A stretch of 64,000 bases of DNA from Marisa cornuarietis (taxonomy: Eukaryota; Mollusca; Gastropoda; Architaenioglossa; Ampullariidae): positions 3,049,501-3,113,500 of the forward strand of contig SMMW01000627.1 in assembly GCA_004794655.1 (NCBI GenBank), given 5' to 3'. The position numbers and the translations under genes are program-made. The notes beneath the pieces were generated by a model. That model saw only the letters and a program-made list of their open reading frames with translations. It was not told the origin of the DNA and did not search any database. Shown piece after piece: positions 50,691 to 63,800 of this stretch (position 1 is its first letter; each line of letters starts with the position of its first letter).

Positions 50691-51509
50691 GAAAGGAATC
50701 AAGTCTCCTTAGCAAAGTCAATGTACCAGCTGCCACAGGATGTCATCCGACCCACCTTCCCGAGGGGTAGAGAAGAAAAATGTTTACAACCTTTACGAGG
50801 AAGGTGTGTCCTTCATTTAATGAAGTCCCATGTGGACACCTAATGAGTTGTATTTCTTGCGCTCGGCTGGTGAGAACTGATGAGGGTCCTCGAACAGATT
50901 GCTGACGAATGGCCCAGACGGTGAGTGCGTCAGGATATGGGTTCCTGCAGACGGAGACCATGCCAGGATATGGGTTCCTGAAGACGAAGGAGAAGCCCGC
51001 CTGAACACGAGTTGAATTGTTCTCTTGAGTTCCAAGACAAGGAAAAATAGAAAGAAAGAAAGCACTTTGCCTTGCCTGCCGACAGATCGATGCTGTGCCT
51101 GTTCTATCGGAAAATGTTGTAGCGGTCTTTCGGTAAACTTATTCGGCAAAAGATCTCTGAAGTGGATTTACTGCCGTCTTTCATAGCACTGACAGCAACT
51201 TCCCCGTTGCTGGTGAAATGATTCAGTGGGGCGGACTAAATACCAAGTGCCTGGCCAGCATATCTAGGCGGGATGAAGTCTCCTCTTGCGCATGCAGAAT
51301 GAGTTTTGACTACATAATGAAAACGCTCCTTTTCGCTGGAAAGAAAGAACGAATAGGCATAGTATCTGTTTGGTGACAAAACTGTTTGATAGTGAAGCAA
51401 ATTTAAATTAAAACATAATTAAATTGTAGGTTTCGTTAACATATCAGAGGGTGTTTGGTAGAAGTAAATTGTTTGCATGTATTATACATTTGATCACAGA
51501 TTTTGGGTG

Positions 51510-51511
<2 letters not shown>

Positions 51512-51562
<51 letters not shown>
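51512..51562. repeat. (GT)n microsatellite
   Basis: About 25 uninterrupted GT repeats. Confidence 0.97.
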
Positions 51563-51564
<2 letters not shown>

Positions 51565-51845
51565 TGAGTGCGTGTTTGCTTGCACACGCGTCTCTAAACA
51601 CGTGACTGATACAGCAGCTTTCCGTTGTCCTCCTCATCAAACCAAGATCAGGTAAACAGGTAGAACACCTCCTGTGTCCTTCAGTACTCTGATAGCCTTC
51701 CTTATTGCTTCATAATTTCTTTATTTAAAAAAAAAACCACACAACAGAGATTACAAAGGTAAGGGAGATAACTTGAATGCTGCTTCCCCCACCCTACCGC
51801 CTGGTCTCTGGGCTCAGTAATAGGCGACAGGAAAGTGGGAAGTCT

Positions 51846-51861
51846 GGTTGCCACGGCAACC
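51846..51861. promoter_or_regulatory. Canonical RFX X-box
   Basis: GGTTGCCACGGCAACC is an inverted repeat that matches the full RFX-family consensus GTTRCCNNGGYAAC in both halves. It lies 39 bp upstream of an ATG-initiated GC-rich frame. Confidence 0.6.
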
Positions 51862-53516
51862 GCCCGTATTTATTGTTCCGGTTCCAGTGGCGCGTTCTAA
51901 TGGAAGCCCTGCGGTTCGTGCGGGCCACGTTCCAGCCCGGCCACAGACTTTCTTCACTGCGCCCCCACTTCACTCATGTCGTCGGCCTGCACAGACCGAG
52001 AGAGAGAGATGGAGAGAGAAAGGTCGTGACCCAGGGAAAGGTGGTGGGGGGTGGGGAGGCAGTAAAGCCATGAAGGGGGCAAGACGATGAGGTGAGATGT
52101 CTGATCCTCCTCTATTGTCTCGAACTATACCCAGCTTGTGGCATTTTCGTCATGTTCATTATTTTCTTCCTCTTCGTGCTTCTGCTTCTCCTTTTTTTTA
52201 TCGTCAACACTTACGACAGTCCACCCTCCCCAACAAACTTCTCCTCCCACCTGCTCGCACCCTACCACTCTTCATTTGTCATCTTCGCATCTCCCTCGTT
52301 ATCTTTAATAAACAGAAACTTTTTTTCTCAGACAACCCATGATAGTATTAATGTGTTTCCAGTTAGAATGGCGCTTTATACATTCTTGATTCGACATATG
52401 AATATGTTTTATCTGTTATAAATTACAATTATTAGACTTGACTACACATACAATAGAGATAGAGAGACCTGGTGTTCATTCACTTATTTATGCATTTAAT
52501 AAGAAATATATAATAATAGCTCAAACAAGGAAAATAATAAAAATAATAAGATATAAGGAAATTATTCTTTGAAATAATAATATCCTGGCTCTAACAAGTG
52601 TTTTTTAAAGTAGACGGGAGAAGCTTCTAGCATGTTCTGCACTTCCTCTCTTTCCTGCTGTGTAGTCTGACATCCGGGTTATTTGTTTTACAGATGCATT
52701 TGGCACAATTGTTTCTAGCTTCTCTTGTTCTATCGTAAGGCCTAATTGTTTTTTTTTTCTCAAGTAGTTGAGAACATACTAGCCAGTACGGTGCCCACGA
52801 GCGGCTTCACAAGGATGTCGTGCGTAGCTTCTATCGGTCGAACTCCACTGTGTCTCTTCCGGCAAGAGGGTAGAGCAAAGGCCATTCTGTGCCCACCACC
52901 GAGATTTCTGCTATGGCCTGTGCTTTAGGAAGCGAGCGAGCGAGAGGAGGAGAGAGAGAGAGAGAAAGAGAGCGATGCTGTCAGACAGTTGGTGGCCAGA
53001 GCCCAGCCTGCCGTTTAGTAAAATATTGAACCAATTTTCGTGGGAGTTAATGGCGCTTGTAAAATGACGAGAGATTCTAACGGGAAATTGCTGTCAAGCA
53101 AACGACCACAGTAATTACCTCTGGAATAGCACGGTTACTGCGAACGAGCGTTGCCTGTCGCGATGAAACTGAAGAAGCTAATCAAAGGGGTTCGATTTTT
53201 TGCGATTCTGTCAGATGCTATATTTTTTAACCGCTTTTTTTTATTTCCCCTTCCTCCTCTGCCGAGTCGGGGTGGTTGGGGGAAGAAAGGATTTTTGGAA
53301 GAGGTGGCGGGTCCATAAACATGCATTACACCCTCGCTGGTTTGTTATCACCCACAAATAAATTTACTTTCGTAAGTATTGGCTTTAGGTGATGGTCGGC
53401 CTTCGGAAAGCAGTTGTGAAGACTTGACGCGTGGTGGCGTGCCGGACAGTTGGGGATCCATGGAGGCGTGACTTTGTTTTATGCTCCCCTGTCATCACTT
53501 CGCGTGTTCGACTGGC

Positions 53517-53877
53517 GTTGAGCAGTTTTAGAGACTATATACTGTTACTGGTTTTGACCTCCGCAGTGCATGAAGTGCTGGAAGAAGGACCCTATAGAGG
53601 TTAATCGCCCGTTAACTAGATGCCGAGTCTCTGCTGGTACTGGCTTCGACTTCTCTAGTGCATGAATCACTCAAACCCCGACCTTAAATAGTCAATTGTG
53701 CATCGACCAGCTTTAGGGACTCTTTCACTGGTTTCAACCTCTACAATGACTAAATCGCTGGAACTACGACCCTAAGGAGTTAATCGCGCGTTGCTAGCTG
53801 TCGAGACTCTGCCCTTACTGACTGCAATGTCTGCAATACATAAATAGCTGAAAGTACTGCTCTAAAGTGGTAATCAC
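53517..53877 (+). repeat. Old 88-94-bp tandem repeat, four units
   Basis: Units start at about 53517, 53611, 53701 and 53790. Each reads in the same order: a GAGACTCT-type word, a TACTGGYTTCAACCTCT-like block, an ATRAATCGCTGGAA-like block, CGACCCTAAAGAGTTAATCG, then the next unit. The copies are heavily diverged, indicating an old, non-homogenised array. Confidence 0.85.
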
Positions 53878-56800
53878 AGCTTCACTTCCCTGTCTGAGAT
53901 AGTTTTCCAGGTTAATTTAGTTACTGCATGGACATAACTTCCATTGTATTCATGTGGCTTTTGCTGGTGAAGGTTTTGGTTATTGATGGGAGTCGATTTA
54001 AAGTGTCTTCTGACTACACAAGATCGAACCTGGATTAAATGGTACGAAACTTGCTCTGTTTCCAACTATGTGAAGAATGGAACTCAGGTGAAGTTGCCTT
54101 TTATGTCAATAATAATGTAACAGAAAGGTAGACAACAGCCTAATTTCGAAGCAGGTTAGTGATTCGATTCCCGTGATGAGCAGGTATCTGGTTATTTGTG
54201 GAAGTTTAAAAGTGGAAGAGGGGCCTGGACTATTAAATTCCACACGTCATCTGTAGATACATTAAACCACTTAGTGTTGACTGATTGCCCTTAAGGATAA
54301 CGGGGTATGACATCTTGAACTTAACCCTTTGTGTAAGAAGGTAGACAGAAAGAGAAAGAAGTCGGGGGAAAAGAGCCATCGCACCGCTAGACAAGTTAGA
54401 CAAAGCTTTTCACCGGTGTCTTTAATATGCATATCATGTACCTTTAATCCAAATGATATCTTATTAAGGAGAACGAAACACAAGATCTCTACCAGTCTCT
54501 AAAAATTATTGCTCTCCCTTTTTGTACACTTCTCTTTTACCTAGCTTTTACATGTCTTGGGATCATTCTGTTTATTTCCTTATAGTATTAGTAGTATTAG
54601 TATTATTAGTGTTATTGTTGCTGTTGTTGCTAGACGGATTGTAACACTCGTCTCACAGCTGTAGCTAAGCATGGTGGTTGACTGCCCTATCGGCTCAACA
54701 CTTTGGTGTCCCTTTCCCCCCACCCCCTCTTGGCTAAACTTGCGGTGATTAATTTTCTGGCGAGGAAAATCAAAGCCAGAATTTATGGTGGAAGGCAAAG
54801 ACGACAACGAGAGAAAGGCGCCCGTTTGTAATGCAAATCCTGTAACACGATTACATCATTTCCCCTTGAGCGGTAGAAGAGCCCTTCCCCAATTACCCTG
54901 GTCCGTGTGCAATAGTTGTTATGCAATTCAGGTTTCTTACACAAGACTGGTATTAGATCGCTTGGCTACAAGTAAGTTTGGTTTATCCTTTTTTTTTTCT
55001 TTTTTTTTTTTTGTCCCCCTCTTTCTTTCCCCGTGTTTGATTAAAGTGGATGCTAAAAGATGGATGCTGTAAGAAGGGGAGATTATTTATTTCGCCGTGT
55101 TTATCTGCTCTTTTCTTGAGAAAATCTACTCGCTGTTTCCTGTTAGTATTTCAAACATTTTTTTTTAACAAAAGCTTACTTCCGAAGGATTATTATTTAC
55201 TTCCGTCCCCATGTTTTTTTTTTCCATGACGAAATGGCTTCGCGTGCACCTCTCTCTCTCTCTCGATGCAAGCCTCGAATGATATCACGAGAAACTGTGT
55301 GGTTTCTTGGGTTGCGCATGAAATTGATGTAGACTCTTAACCAAAAGTGTTTTGTTCTTTCAGACTTTTTCTGTTACTATAGCAAAAGTCCCTATCACGT
55401 ACTTAATATGTATTAGTGTTGAAATGTGTCCTAACAAGGAAAAATGGTGGTCCTAATTTGAATATATGTGTGTGTGTGTGCATGTGAATGTGTTCAAAGC
55501 TGTAGTATATTTCAACAGTCTGCAACATTTTCAGGTAACGTGTTGCGTTTTGGTAACAGAAAACTGCGCATGGATGGAATATTTTGGTTTAGAGTGTAAA
55601 ATGGTACAGAAGCTCTACACACATATGGCACATCCGGTTCACAACCTCAAACTTGTGTAGCTCCAGGTGCGAAGGTAAAGGTAGAGAAGGTAGAGAACGC
55701 CACCTATCATTTAAACAAAAAATATATGTCACCACATCGATAGGATTCTGCGGCTGGACGATACGGGGGACCTGAATATCATCAAGTCCGCTTCTCCCAG
55801 TCTGCGGTCCTGTCGATGGTCATTGCCTATTTGGCGCCACGCGCTGCCCCTCATCAGACTTCCCATTACCTATGACCCGCCCCTGTGGTATCTTTTTAAC
55901 TGCTCGTCAAACTTGTGACCCGCGCGCCGCTCACCAGTTCCAGGCGAGATGCCGCGGCGGAAATTGCTACAGCGAATGAAGGAGTGCAGCAGCCTGGGCC
56001 GTCAGCCCCCACGTGGATCATGTCAGGAACGGAAATGAAGCGGAAGAAACTTAAGAAAATAGATTCAAGGGGTGTTTTGGATTGTTTAGCCCAGTCTGCT
56101 GTCTCGGAATTGGTGTTAAATGTGGAGGATTCTTGAGAGCTTGTAGCAGGGAATCGATTTATTTCTCTTTTTGAATTTTTTTTTCTCTTTTTGATCTCCT
56201 TTCACTTCTTCTTCTTTTTCTACTAGCAAAGAAAATAAACCAAATATTTCTGTTCACAATCTAAAAAAAAAAAAGACCATGTCATAGATGTAAACAATTC
56301 TCAGCCTGTTTGGAAGACAAGTTGTTGTGATTTCCCTGTTGACACTAATGTATGTATCTTTTAATTGCTACTTTAATTCGTTTATAAACTTTATCTTATT
56401 TTTAACAGAGTCTTTCTTGAGCGTCTACAAGTCTTCTTTGATGAAACTTTTATGCGTTTTGTAACGGTCGTGTGCTAAATTTAGGAATAGGTGTAAACAG
56501 GATTTAACAGGTAAACAGGTAGTTTGACTCCGTTTGTACATATTAGGTCAATATTTTAACAGGACTGCCAAGAATTAGCTTCAAGTACGCATCTTAGCTG
56601 TGAAAGGCTGTGAAAGCAAGTGTAGAAAACACTTCATCGTTATCATACTCTTTATCTTCCCCTCCCTCCTTCCTGCAATCCTATTGGCGAAAGACGGTTT
56701 AGCGCCCAGTCAGCCGAGACTTAAAATAAGCGACATCATTGAAATACCCGGGGTATTGTACACCCGGGTTGAAAGCCAAGCTTTTTGTGCACTTTTCACG

Positions 56801-59800
56801 GGCATAAATCAAGGACTTCCAACCTTAGCTTTCTATTCAGAACGTGTGTTTGTGTTGCCTTGACAACCACACTGGACACCAGCTACCGTAGAACAAAGCA
56901 CTTCCGAGTCAGCAACTCACCTGAAGGGAGAGGACAGGCGTCGCTATCTAGTTTTGGTTTGCGTGTGCGGGGAACGTTACACTTGACCTTTTCAGTAGAT
57001 GGAGCCGATTGCGAGAACTTCCGGCGCTCGGAGAGCCATACCGATGGGTCGTTTCCCGCTTCTATTTTTTTTGCCTCATTATCGTGATGCTATTTTTGTT
57101 CTCTGCGTCCCTGAAACGACCGAAACATTTTTACATCTGCGATGGTAAAGTCTATTTTTAAACATTTTTGTACGGACTAATGACTGGCGAAAGTTACTTG
57201 GACAAGCTGATGCATGATCTGAGATACCAATGGTATGAATAAAGTATTATTTACTTTACATTACAGCTAGATGTAATACTGATCATTTTCGGGAACGTTT
57301 GAAATACAAATAATTTTCATAATATTGTCCTGGAACTGTTTGAGCTATAGATGTTTAAATGATGGAAAGGACATTGATATACTGCATGGTAGGGTTACCG
57401 TGGTAGCTGGCAAAAGCTTGTCCATAACTACAATTATTGCTGCATCAACACAGGGACCTTTATACAATAATGATAAAATAAGTGTTTGCTGTTCAGAGAT
57501 GGTATTGACAATGTTTTATTTCTCCTCTACCTTCTCAGTCCACTCTTCTCCCAGTCACCCCCCACCCTTCAGTAATTTGTACCCTTCTTACTTTCTTGGA
57601 CAAGGAGATATAGTTATCATCAATTATCAAACAAAAAAAGCTTGTTTCAAAGTTTAAAAATTACGCCGCTAGTAGCGCCTCAATCGAGATGGGGGGGGGG
57701 TCATAAACAGATATATTCTGTTTGCAGTGTAATGGAGACATACACCGGCACCTTGGCGATAGCACCTAAACATCAGCCTTCTGTGACATGGTTTTGCTTT
57801 TAGCAGAGACAAGTGTGTCTTGTCATGCAGGTTAACATGGTGGGTGGTGTATGTCCCGCTGAAATAGTCTTGCAAACACCACAACAGCAAGGATGATATC
57901 TCTCAGAACGATCAGACAACCCCCACATCTATTCTGTGACCTCCGTGCACGTGAAATATATTCCTAGGCAGGATGAGTGACTTTCATTCACTGCTCTTTT
58001 TTGCGGATGATTTCCAACTTGCACGTACCACGTGATCCAATTCAAAGCGGTCCTTGTAAGGGTCTATTTTTAGTCTGACCCCGGCCATGATGGTTGGACT
58101 CTACGCAGTGGAAATGTGAAAAGTTTATCTGCATCGCCAGTTTTTTTAGCTGGGAAAAGTTTCTGTGTGTCCATAAACAAGACATGTGTTTCTTCTTCTA
58201 TCAGATATTATAAAAAATTACGTCTGAACACTGACCTGTTTCATAAACATCTTATTTATCTGTAATTGCTACAGCTTCTTCGTTGAAGTCTCAGGGATCC
58301 AGCTTCCCTGCCTCCTCATCATTTGCGTCTCTAAATATATCTTTCTGGAAACATATAAACTGAATGCACAGGCACCTCGCAACTGAGGTATAAAGGATAT
58401 GGAGAAAGAATTATATTGTTTGTGCTCAAATAACACTCACCCAGATGTAAACACATGCTTTTTCCCACGTGTGTAACATGCGTAGAAAAAAACCTGGAAG
58501 AGATTATATCTTTTATTTGGATTATTTCTCTTTCTCCTCCTACGATTCTATTAGAAGATATTCCTACTGCCGGAGTATGAAACTAAATATTCCTACTTAT
58601 AAGAATAATAAATTCAAAGTATTTCTAGCTACCACTTTTAAATAACAAGATATTCCAAGCTACCAGCTGCACGAGCGATAGATTCCAGATATCGTGTTTC
58701 CTGCCTTTGTGTCCTTGCTTCTTCATAACGAGTTCCGCCACCATTCTGTCCATCTCCCTCCTCCCGCCACCATCTTCAAAGAACATTCGAGACTCTTCCC
58801 ACCGCAGCTGACGAGCAGTGTTTTTCGAAAGACATCGGAAAAGAAACAGGAAGCGTGTTGCTGGGAAAAAGTCAAGCCTCCGTTCATCCAGAACAAGCCA
58901 ATCAAAACACGGCTTTTATCTTCCGCAGGATGCGCGCTTTCCGGTGGCGAGAAAAACGGCTTCGACCTCTGTAGCACACCTGTGACAAGAATGCTTTCTT
59001 ACCTGCAGGCAGAGGGAGGTTATCGTGCACAAAAGGAGAGAAGGGTTTGGTTCAGGAAGCGCCAAGCGGGACCTTTGTGTTGAGCTTTTCGCAAGAGGCT
59101 GGGTACCTGTATATACCTGGTGTACCTGGCAGCCGCGGGCCAAGTGGTTTATGAAGAGGCGAGACCCACGTCTGTAGAACAGCAGAATTTTTTTATATTA
59201 TCCCCCTTCCTGTCCCTTGCTTGTCTGTTGTAGCTGTGTAAAGAGATATATGGACCTTGTGATGATTAGAAACGAGACAACGGGACTACAACACTGTACA
59301 CGGAGGTCAAGACCTTAGGGTAGTTACTGCCCCAGTGTCAAAACTATTGGAGCTTGTGTACATATTATTAGTGTAAACCCTGCATCTTTAAGCCCCAAGT
59401 CATACACCGGAATATCTTAAAATTAAGGCATCATTAAAAAAAAACAAAGCCACTAATGTCGGAAAGATTCAAACTCGGGAAGTTTGGCTTCGGTGTTTAA
59501 CGGATGAGAAACATTCGCAAACTCACACTATATTAAGCTGTAGCGACATGGTGCTGCTCTAGAATAGAAGTAAAAAAGGAGAAACTCGTATGTTATTCAC
59601 ATGCCAAGCCTTGCCACTCTTTCGCGGTTCCCATGGTTACTGCGTGCTCCTGGGGAAAGCAGGCATGAAAAGAGGCGACGCCAGGCTTCACCTCAGTGGA
59701 TTGCTGGTCATGCAGAAACTTGCTGCCCACCACTGGTTGCCACAGTCAGGCCCAGCCTCGCGCCATCTCGTCCTGAAAAGCGCGTGCCGCTCTTCCTTGC

Positions 59801-60085
59801 GTGCAAGCACGTTCTTTGGCCACACAGGGCCTTTGAACCCCTCTCCAGCGAGGTCTGGAAAACACCCTCCCACGTCGGCGACGGGCACGTGCAAAATGCC
59901 AGTGGTATGATCATGTTGCATATGAGGCAGTTGAGTTGTGTCTGGTACCAAGCAGCGAGTACACTCATAGCTGGCTGTTTTCTATTTGGGGGAAATCTTT
60001 CATCTTCTGGCGCACCCACGCACGCACGCACGCACACAAACAAATGATCTCTTTGGCGCGAGTTTCTTTTGTCTACTCTCGCTTT

Positions 60086-60088
<3 letters not shown>

Positions 60089-60142
<54 letters not shown>
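60089..60142. repeat. (TG)n microsatellite
   Basis: About 27 uninterrupted TG repeats. Confidence 0.97.
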
Positions 60143-60144
<2 letters not shown>

Positions 60145-60493
60145 CTCTCGTGTTCCCGTGTTATTTCTTTTCCTCATATTTTCCTTCCATCTGTTCCTCG
60201 CCATTCTCTTTCTTTTCTTTCTTGAGAACTATGGAAGAAGGGAGGGGGGAGGGCAAGCGCTTTTGACAGCTTTGGGTATCTTTTTTCCTTCCTTTCTTTT
60301 TCGACATGCACATGCATCCGTTTGTTCTTGTTTATTTTTTGTGGGGATCGTTTAACCGTGACAAAAGTTTTCTGAGCCATAACAAACACGTTTCGGGGTT
60401 TTTTTTCCCAGCACTTGTGTTTTGGCAATTACTGGTAACGAGTCTAAAATGGTTTTACTTCCTCACGTCTACCCTCTGTCTTACACTTACTGC

Positions 60494-60540
60494 ATGCACG
60501 CGCGCGCACGCACACACACACACATATATATATATATACA
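60494..60540. repeat. Compound (CG)(CA)(TA) dinucleotide tract
   Basis: A short CG run passes into CA repeats and then into a TA run, a 45-bp alternating purine-pyrimidine tract of three compositions. Confidence 0.93.
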
Positions 60541-62654
60541 CTTATACACAAAGTTTTTCACATTCATGTCGTCATCATACTCTACCTGTCTCACCTGTCT
60601 CAGCGACCAGCCCGAACTCGCGGCGGGAGAAACCAAAGACTCTTATCATTGCCCGTGTTTACAAGAACAACACCTGTCTGTGCCTGACAACCTGGCGCTC
60701 TTCCCACCCACCCTGCCTGCCCCACCCAGCAACACCCGTGCGCTCTCCCCGCTGTCTTCCACGCATCTTCATTTTGCAGCGAACTGACAAAAGTAACGCA
60801 GCAGCTGCAGCGCGGCATCAGCAGCCGCTGGCGGCGAAGCCTTCCGCGTCGCGAGGCCCTGCGGAGGTTGTAATGATGCGTTTAAACGGAATCTTCGAGA
60901 GACGTTAAGTACACGTCAAGATGGCAACAAAGCAGTGCACGACTGCTACTCTTCCTCCTCTTTCTATCCTCCTCTCTATCCTATCCTACCTCATGGCCTC
61001 TGTTTAAACCCAAGACATGAAGTGCCAAAACTACCTCACATGACTTGAAAAGCTCAACCACGCATGAAAGACAAATCATTTTTCGGTAAATTTGACCCGT
61101 TATTCATCAAAAGAGCTAGAAAACGAAAACCGTTTTCCTAACGTTTGTGTACTCTCCACCCTTTCGTGATGAACGTGCTGTTACACTGAAATTTTTTGTT
61201 TTCGATTGACTGGGTTGAGCGCAGTGCAAGGAATTACTTTACCAAAATTTTTGTGAATGACGGCCTAGCTTTACCGAGATACAAGCCTGCTAACATAATG
61301 ATTCACGGGGGAAAAAAAGTCAAATATGTACATGGATACGCTTGCCTTGTCAAGGCTACGGTCAATAGGAGAGCTGGGATCATACGAAGGATTTTCCAGA
61401 GAATTCTGTGGTGTCACGGTGTCTGCCTCATCTTTTATTTTGAGAGCGGAGCAGGATTCAACCTGATTTTACTAAATAGTATCTTGAAAGTCAAGACAGT
61501 GATTAAAAAAATGAGTAAAAAAGTACTCTTGTAAAAAAAAGTACTCTTGTAGACTTTTCAGATTCAAGGGGGAGACAATCTTCTAGTAATGTCTCGACTT
61601 GCCTTTGAGCAGCCCGAAATAACCAAGCTCTGATGCTGATGTTACTGTAAGTACTCATTACCCCTTGGAGTAAAGAAATATGTGTCTGACTCATTAAAGA
61701 AAATATAACCCGTATTTTTGTAGTTGCCACTAGAATCTGGAAGTCTGTTTTTTTTTTTAACTTTTGACGCTTTCTGGTCGCAAGAAAATAACATAAAGAG
61801 CTGCAAAAACGACTCTCGAGCTACATCATCAAATATTTTTTGATGCACAGCGAAATATGGAGGCTTATGACAGATCCAGCTCTTGGAACAGGATGTTAAG
61901 AAATTTTATTTTTGGTCATTGTATCTTTTGCTGTGCGAAAGCGGCAGCTCTCGTCTCCCCTTCTGTCTTTCTTATTCGCTCTCCCCACCATCACACACAC
62001 ACACACACACAGTTATTTTATTTCGTACTTAAAATATTTTTATGGAAGAAAATGGCCTGATAGTAATACGAAGCCTGCCATCTTGTTAGTTTTGTTCGCT
62101 CTTGTAATTTTCTAGAAAAAAAAGAACTTCAAAGGGGGGCAAAAGGTCATATGATATAGGCTATTTTTTTTTCGCCTGCTCAAATACAAGACGTCACGCG
62201 ATGACAGAGGAGAGAAGGCACGACGACTAACTGACTTGTTTTCTCTATCGATTGCTTGTCACGAGGTCTAACAAAGCCTCCTAAACACCGTCTGCTTGTC
62301 CCTCCCGTGCCTGACCTTTACGTGTTGTCTTCATACGTACTTGTGCTCTCCTCCCTCCTAGCGCTCCTCCCTCCAAATGCGGTCTTATTTATTGACTATA
62401 ATTCTGTTATTCTCGACGTCCACATTTTTTTCTTAATATATATATATATATAGCTCCGTTGCATGTTTTTGTGTAATCTGATGCTGCAACACCACAAAGT
62501 AATTTCCTTTTGTTGCGAGGAGCCTCGTATTTTTTTTTTCTCCTTGGACGATGGACCATTACTATGGGTTCAGTTGGGTTGGTTAAGAAAGGAGACACAG
62601 TTAATACTCCGTTACCAGGTATTCGACGGTAACAGTAATATCTCTCTCAAGCGT

Positions 62655-62655
<1 letters not shown>

Positions 62656-62691
<36 letters not shown>
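62656..62691. repeat. (CA)n microsatellite
   Basis: About 18 uninterrupted CA repeats. Confidence 0.97.
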
Positions 62692-62692
<1 letters not shown>

Positions 62693-63743
62693 CTTCACAT
62701 ATTAAAAATTTGAGGCATAATTTTAATCCGGTAGTGTTTCTGTGTCTACAGAAGTCAGGGTTATCCTTTTGATTTAACCTTCTTGTCCTCTTCCTTGATA
62801 ACAGCCTGTAACAATAAATCATTGTTCATGTTCTCTCCCTTTGTTCTCTTTCTTTCGTTTCTTCTTTATATCTTTCTTTATTTCTTTCTCTCGCATGCGT
62901 TCTCGGTCCTGCATGGCTGTTGTTAAGCTGCCAAGAAAGCGAACTGAAGCCGGTTCTCGTAAAGAAGCGATGTCTCGACACCGAGGGATGTAAATGTCTT
63001 TGTGACACGAGTTTTACATCATCGTCTCTCATCTTTATCGCCTCGGCGACAGAAACGAATAGCTGCACTCATGTGAGTTCTCTGTCTTAAGTTCACACCT
63101 GAGACACTAGTGGCGATGGAGGGATGCCCGCAGGCTGAGACTTGCCTGAATTCTTTTTTCCCTCAAACAAAAACTTACCCCCATTGTTTCGTGTTATGGG
63201 CTGTGCAGTCCTGCGTCTTCAAGCAGAAGGGATGGTTAAGGGAACATGCTGCGAAACAAGTTCCATGTCTGCAGCACTTCAAAACGCTTAAGAATCGCTT
63301 AAGACTACACTCAGAAGTGCAGCAAAGAGGCTGACTTTCTTTGTTTTTGTCATGACGAAGTGTTTGTGCTGAGTTCGGCCTTCTTCTTTGAAATTGCTCT
63401 CTTCAGTTTGTCCCATTTTTATTTACATACCGGTCGATGAATATTTCTTCATGAAAAACAAAATGGACATCTTTCAAATGAAGTCTATATTTTGTTGCTG
63501 CCACCACCAGCACCACTACTATTACAACTGATGCTAGTACAACTACAAATCATAGCTGCAGATCAAAAGACAGTCAAAGAAAGTGGGAAGGCTAGAAATT
63601 GATATTTTGGTAGAAGTACCGAGTTGTAGTGACTGAATCTATAGTCAGATGACATTCACCTTCTTCTCAACGTGAGAACACAATGAACTCTTTGTTTTGA
63701 TACCATTATTATTATTGTAACTGTGTGTTTATGTATTTTTTCT

Positions 63744-63800
63744 GCGTGAAGCGCTTTGAGCTAGCCTTTGATGGTGGAGTAAAGCCCTATATAAATTCAC
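63744..63800 (+). mobile_element. Retroposon 3'-end relic (GCGCTTTGAG / CTATATAAAT)
   Basis: GAAGCGCTTTGAG, a short spacer with TTTGATGGTGG, and AAAGCCCTATATAAAT form the conserved 3' terminal block seen on many SINE/LINE families of marine invertebrates and fish. The upstream body is degraded, so this is an old fragment. Confidence 0.55.

Larger units (their letters stand above)
50140..53516 (+). other. Second large intron, middle part
   Basis: After the SINE body this holds the 45-bp tandem repeat, a 36-bp spaced duplication of CCAGGATATGGGTTCCTG-like words near 50930-50980, a (TG)n tract, the X-box and GA-rich runs near 52925-52975. Apart from a speculative frame starting at 51900, no exon candidate is seen. 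Confidence 0.5.
53878..63743 (+). other. Second large intron, 3' part
   Basis: No exon candidate with good splice sites and a recognisable peptide is visible. Contents beyond listed simple repeats are tRNA-like B boxes near 54147 (GTGATTCGATTCCC, plus) and 59468 (minus), poly-T/poly-C runs, and a G run near 57692. A small GC-rich islet lies near 55915-55980. The 112-codon frame at 61196-61534 lacks an ATG and is probably fortuitous. Confidence 0.5.

Noticed and set aside
55915..56136. 73-codon frame in a GC-rich islet with a weak upstream acceptor
   Set aside because: It starts at GTG, the acceptor lacks a polypyrimidine tract, and a second frame is equally open. Evidence is too thin.
60306..60908. 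200-codon plus-strand frame
   Set aside because: It spans a (CG)(CA)(TA) repeat and translates to a patchwork without family features.
61196..61534. 112-codon plus-strand frame resembling a small basic protein
   Set aside because: It begins at TTG rather than ATG, has no donor or acceptor at useful positions and matches no family I know.
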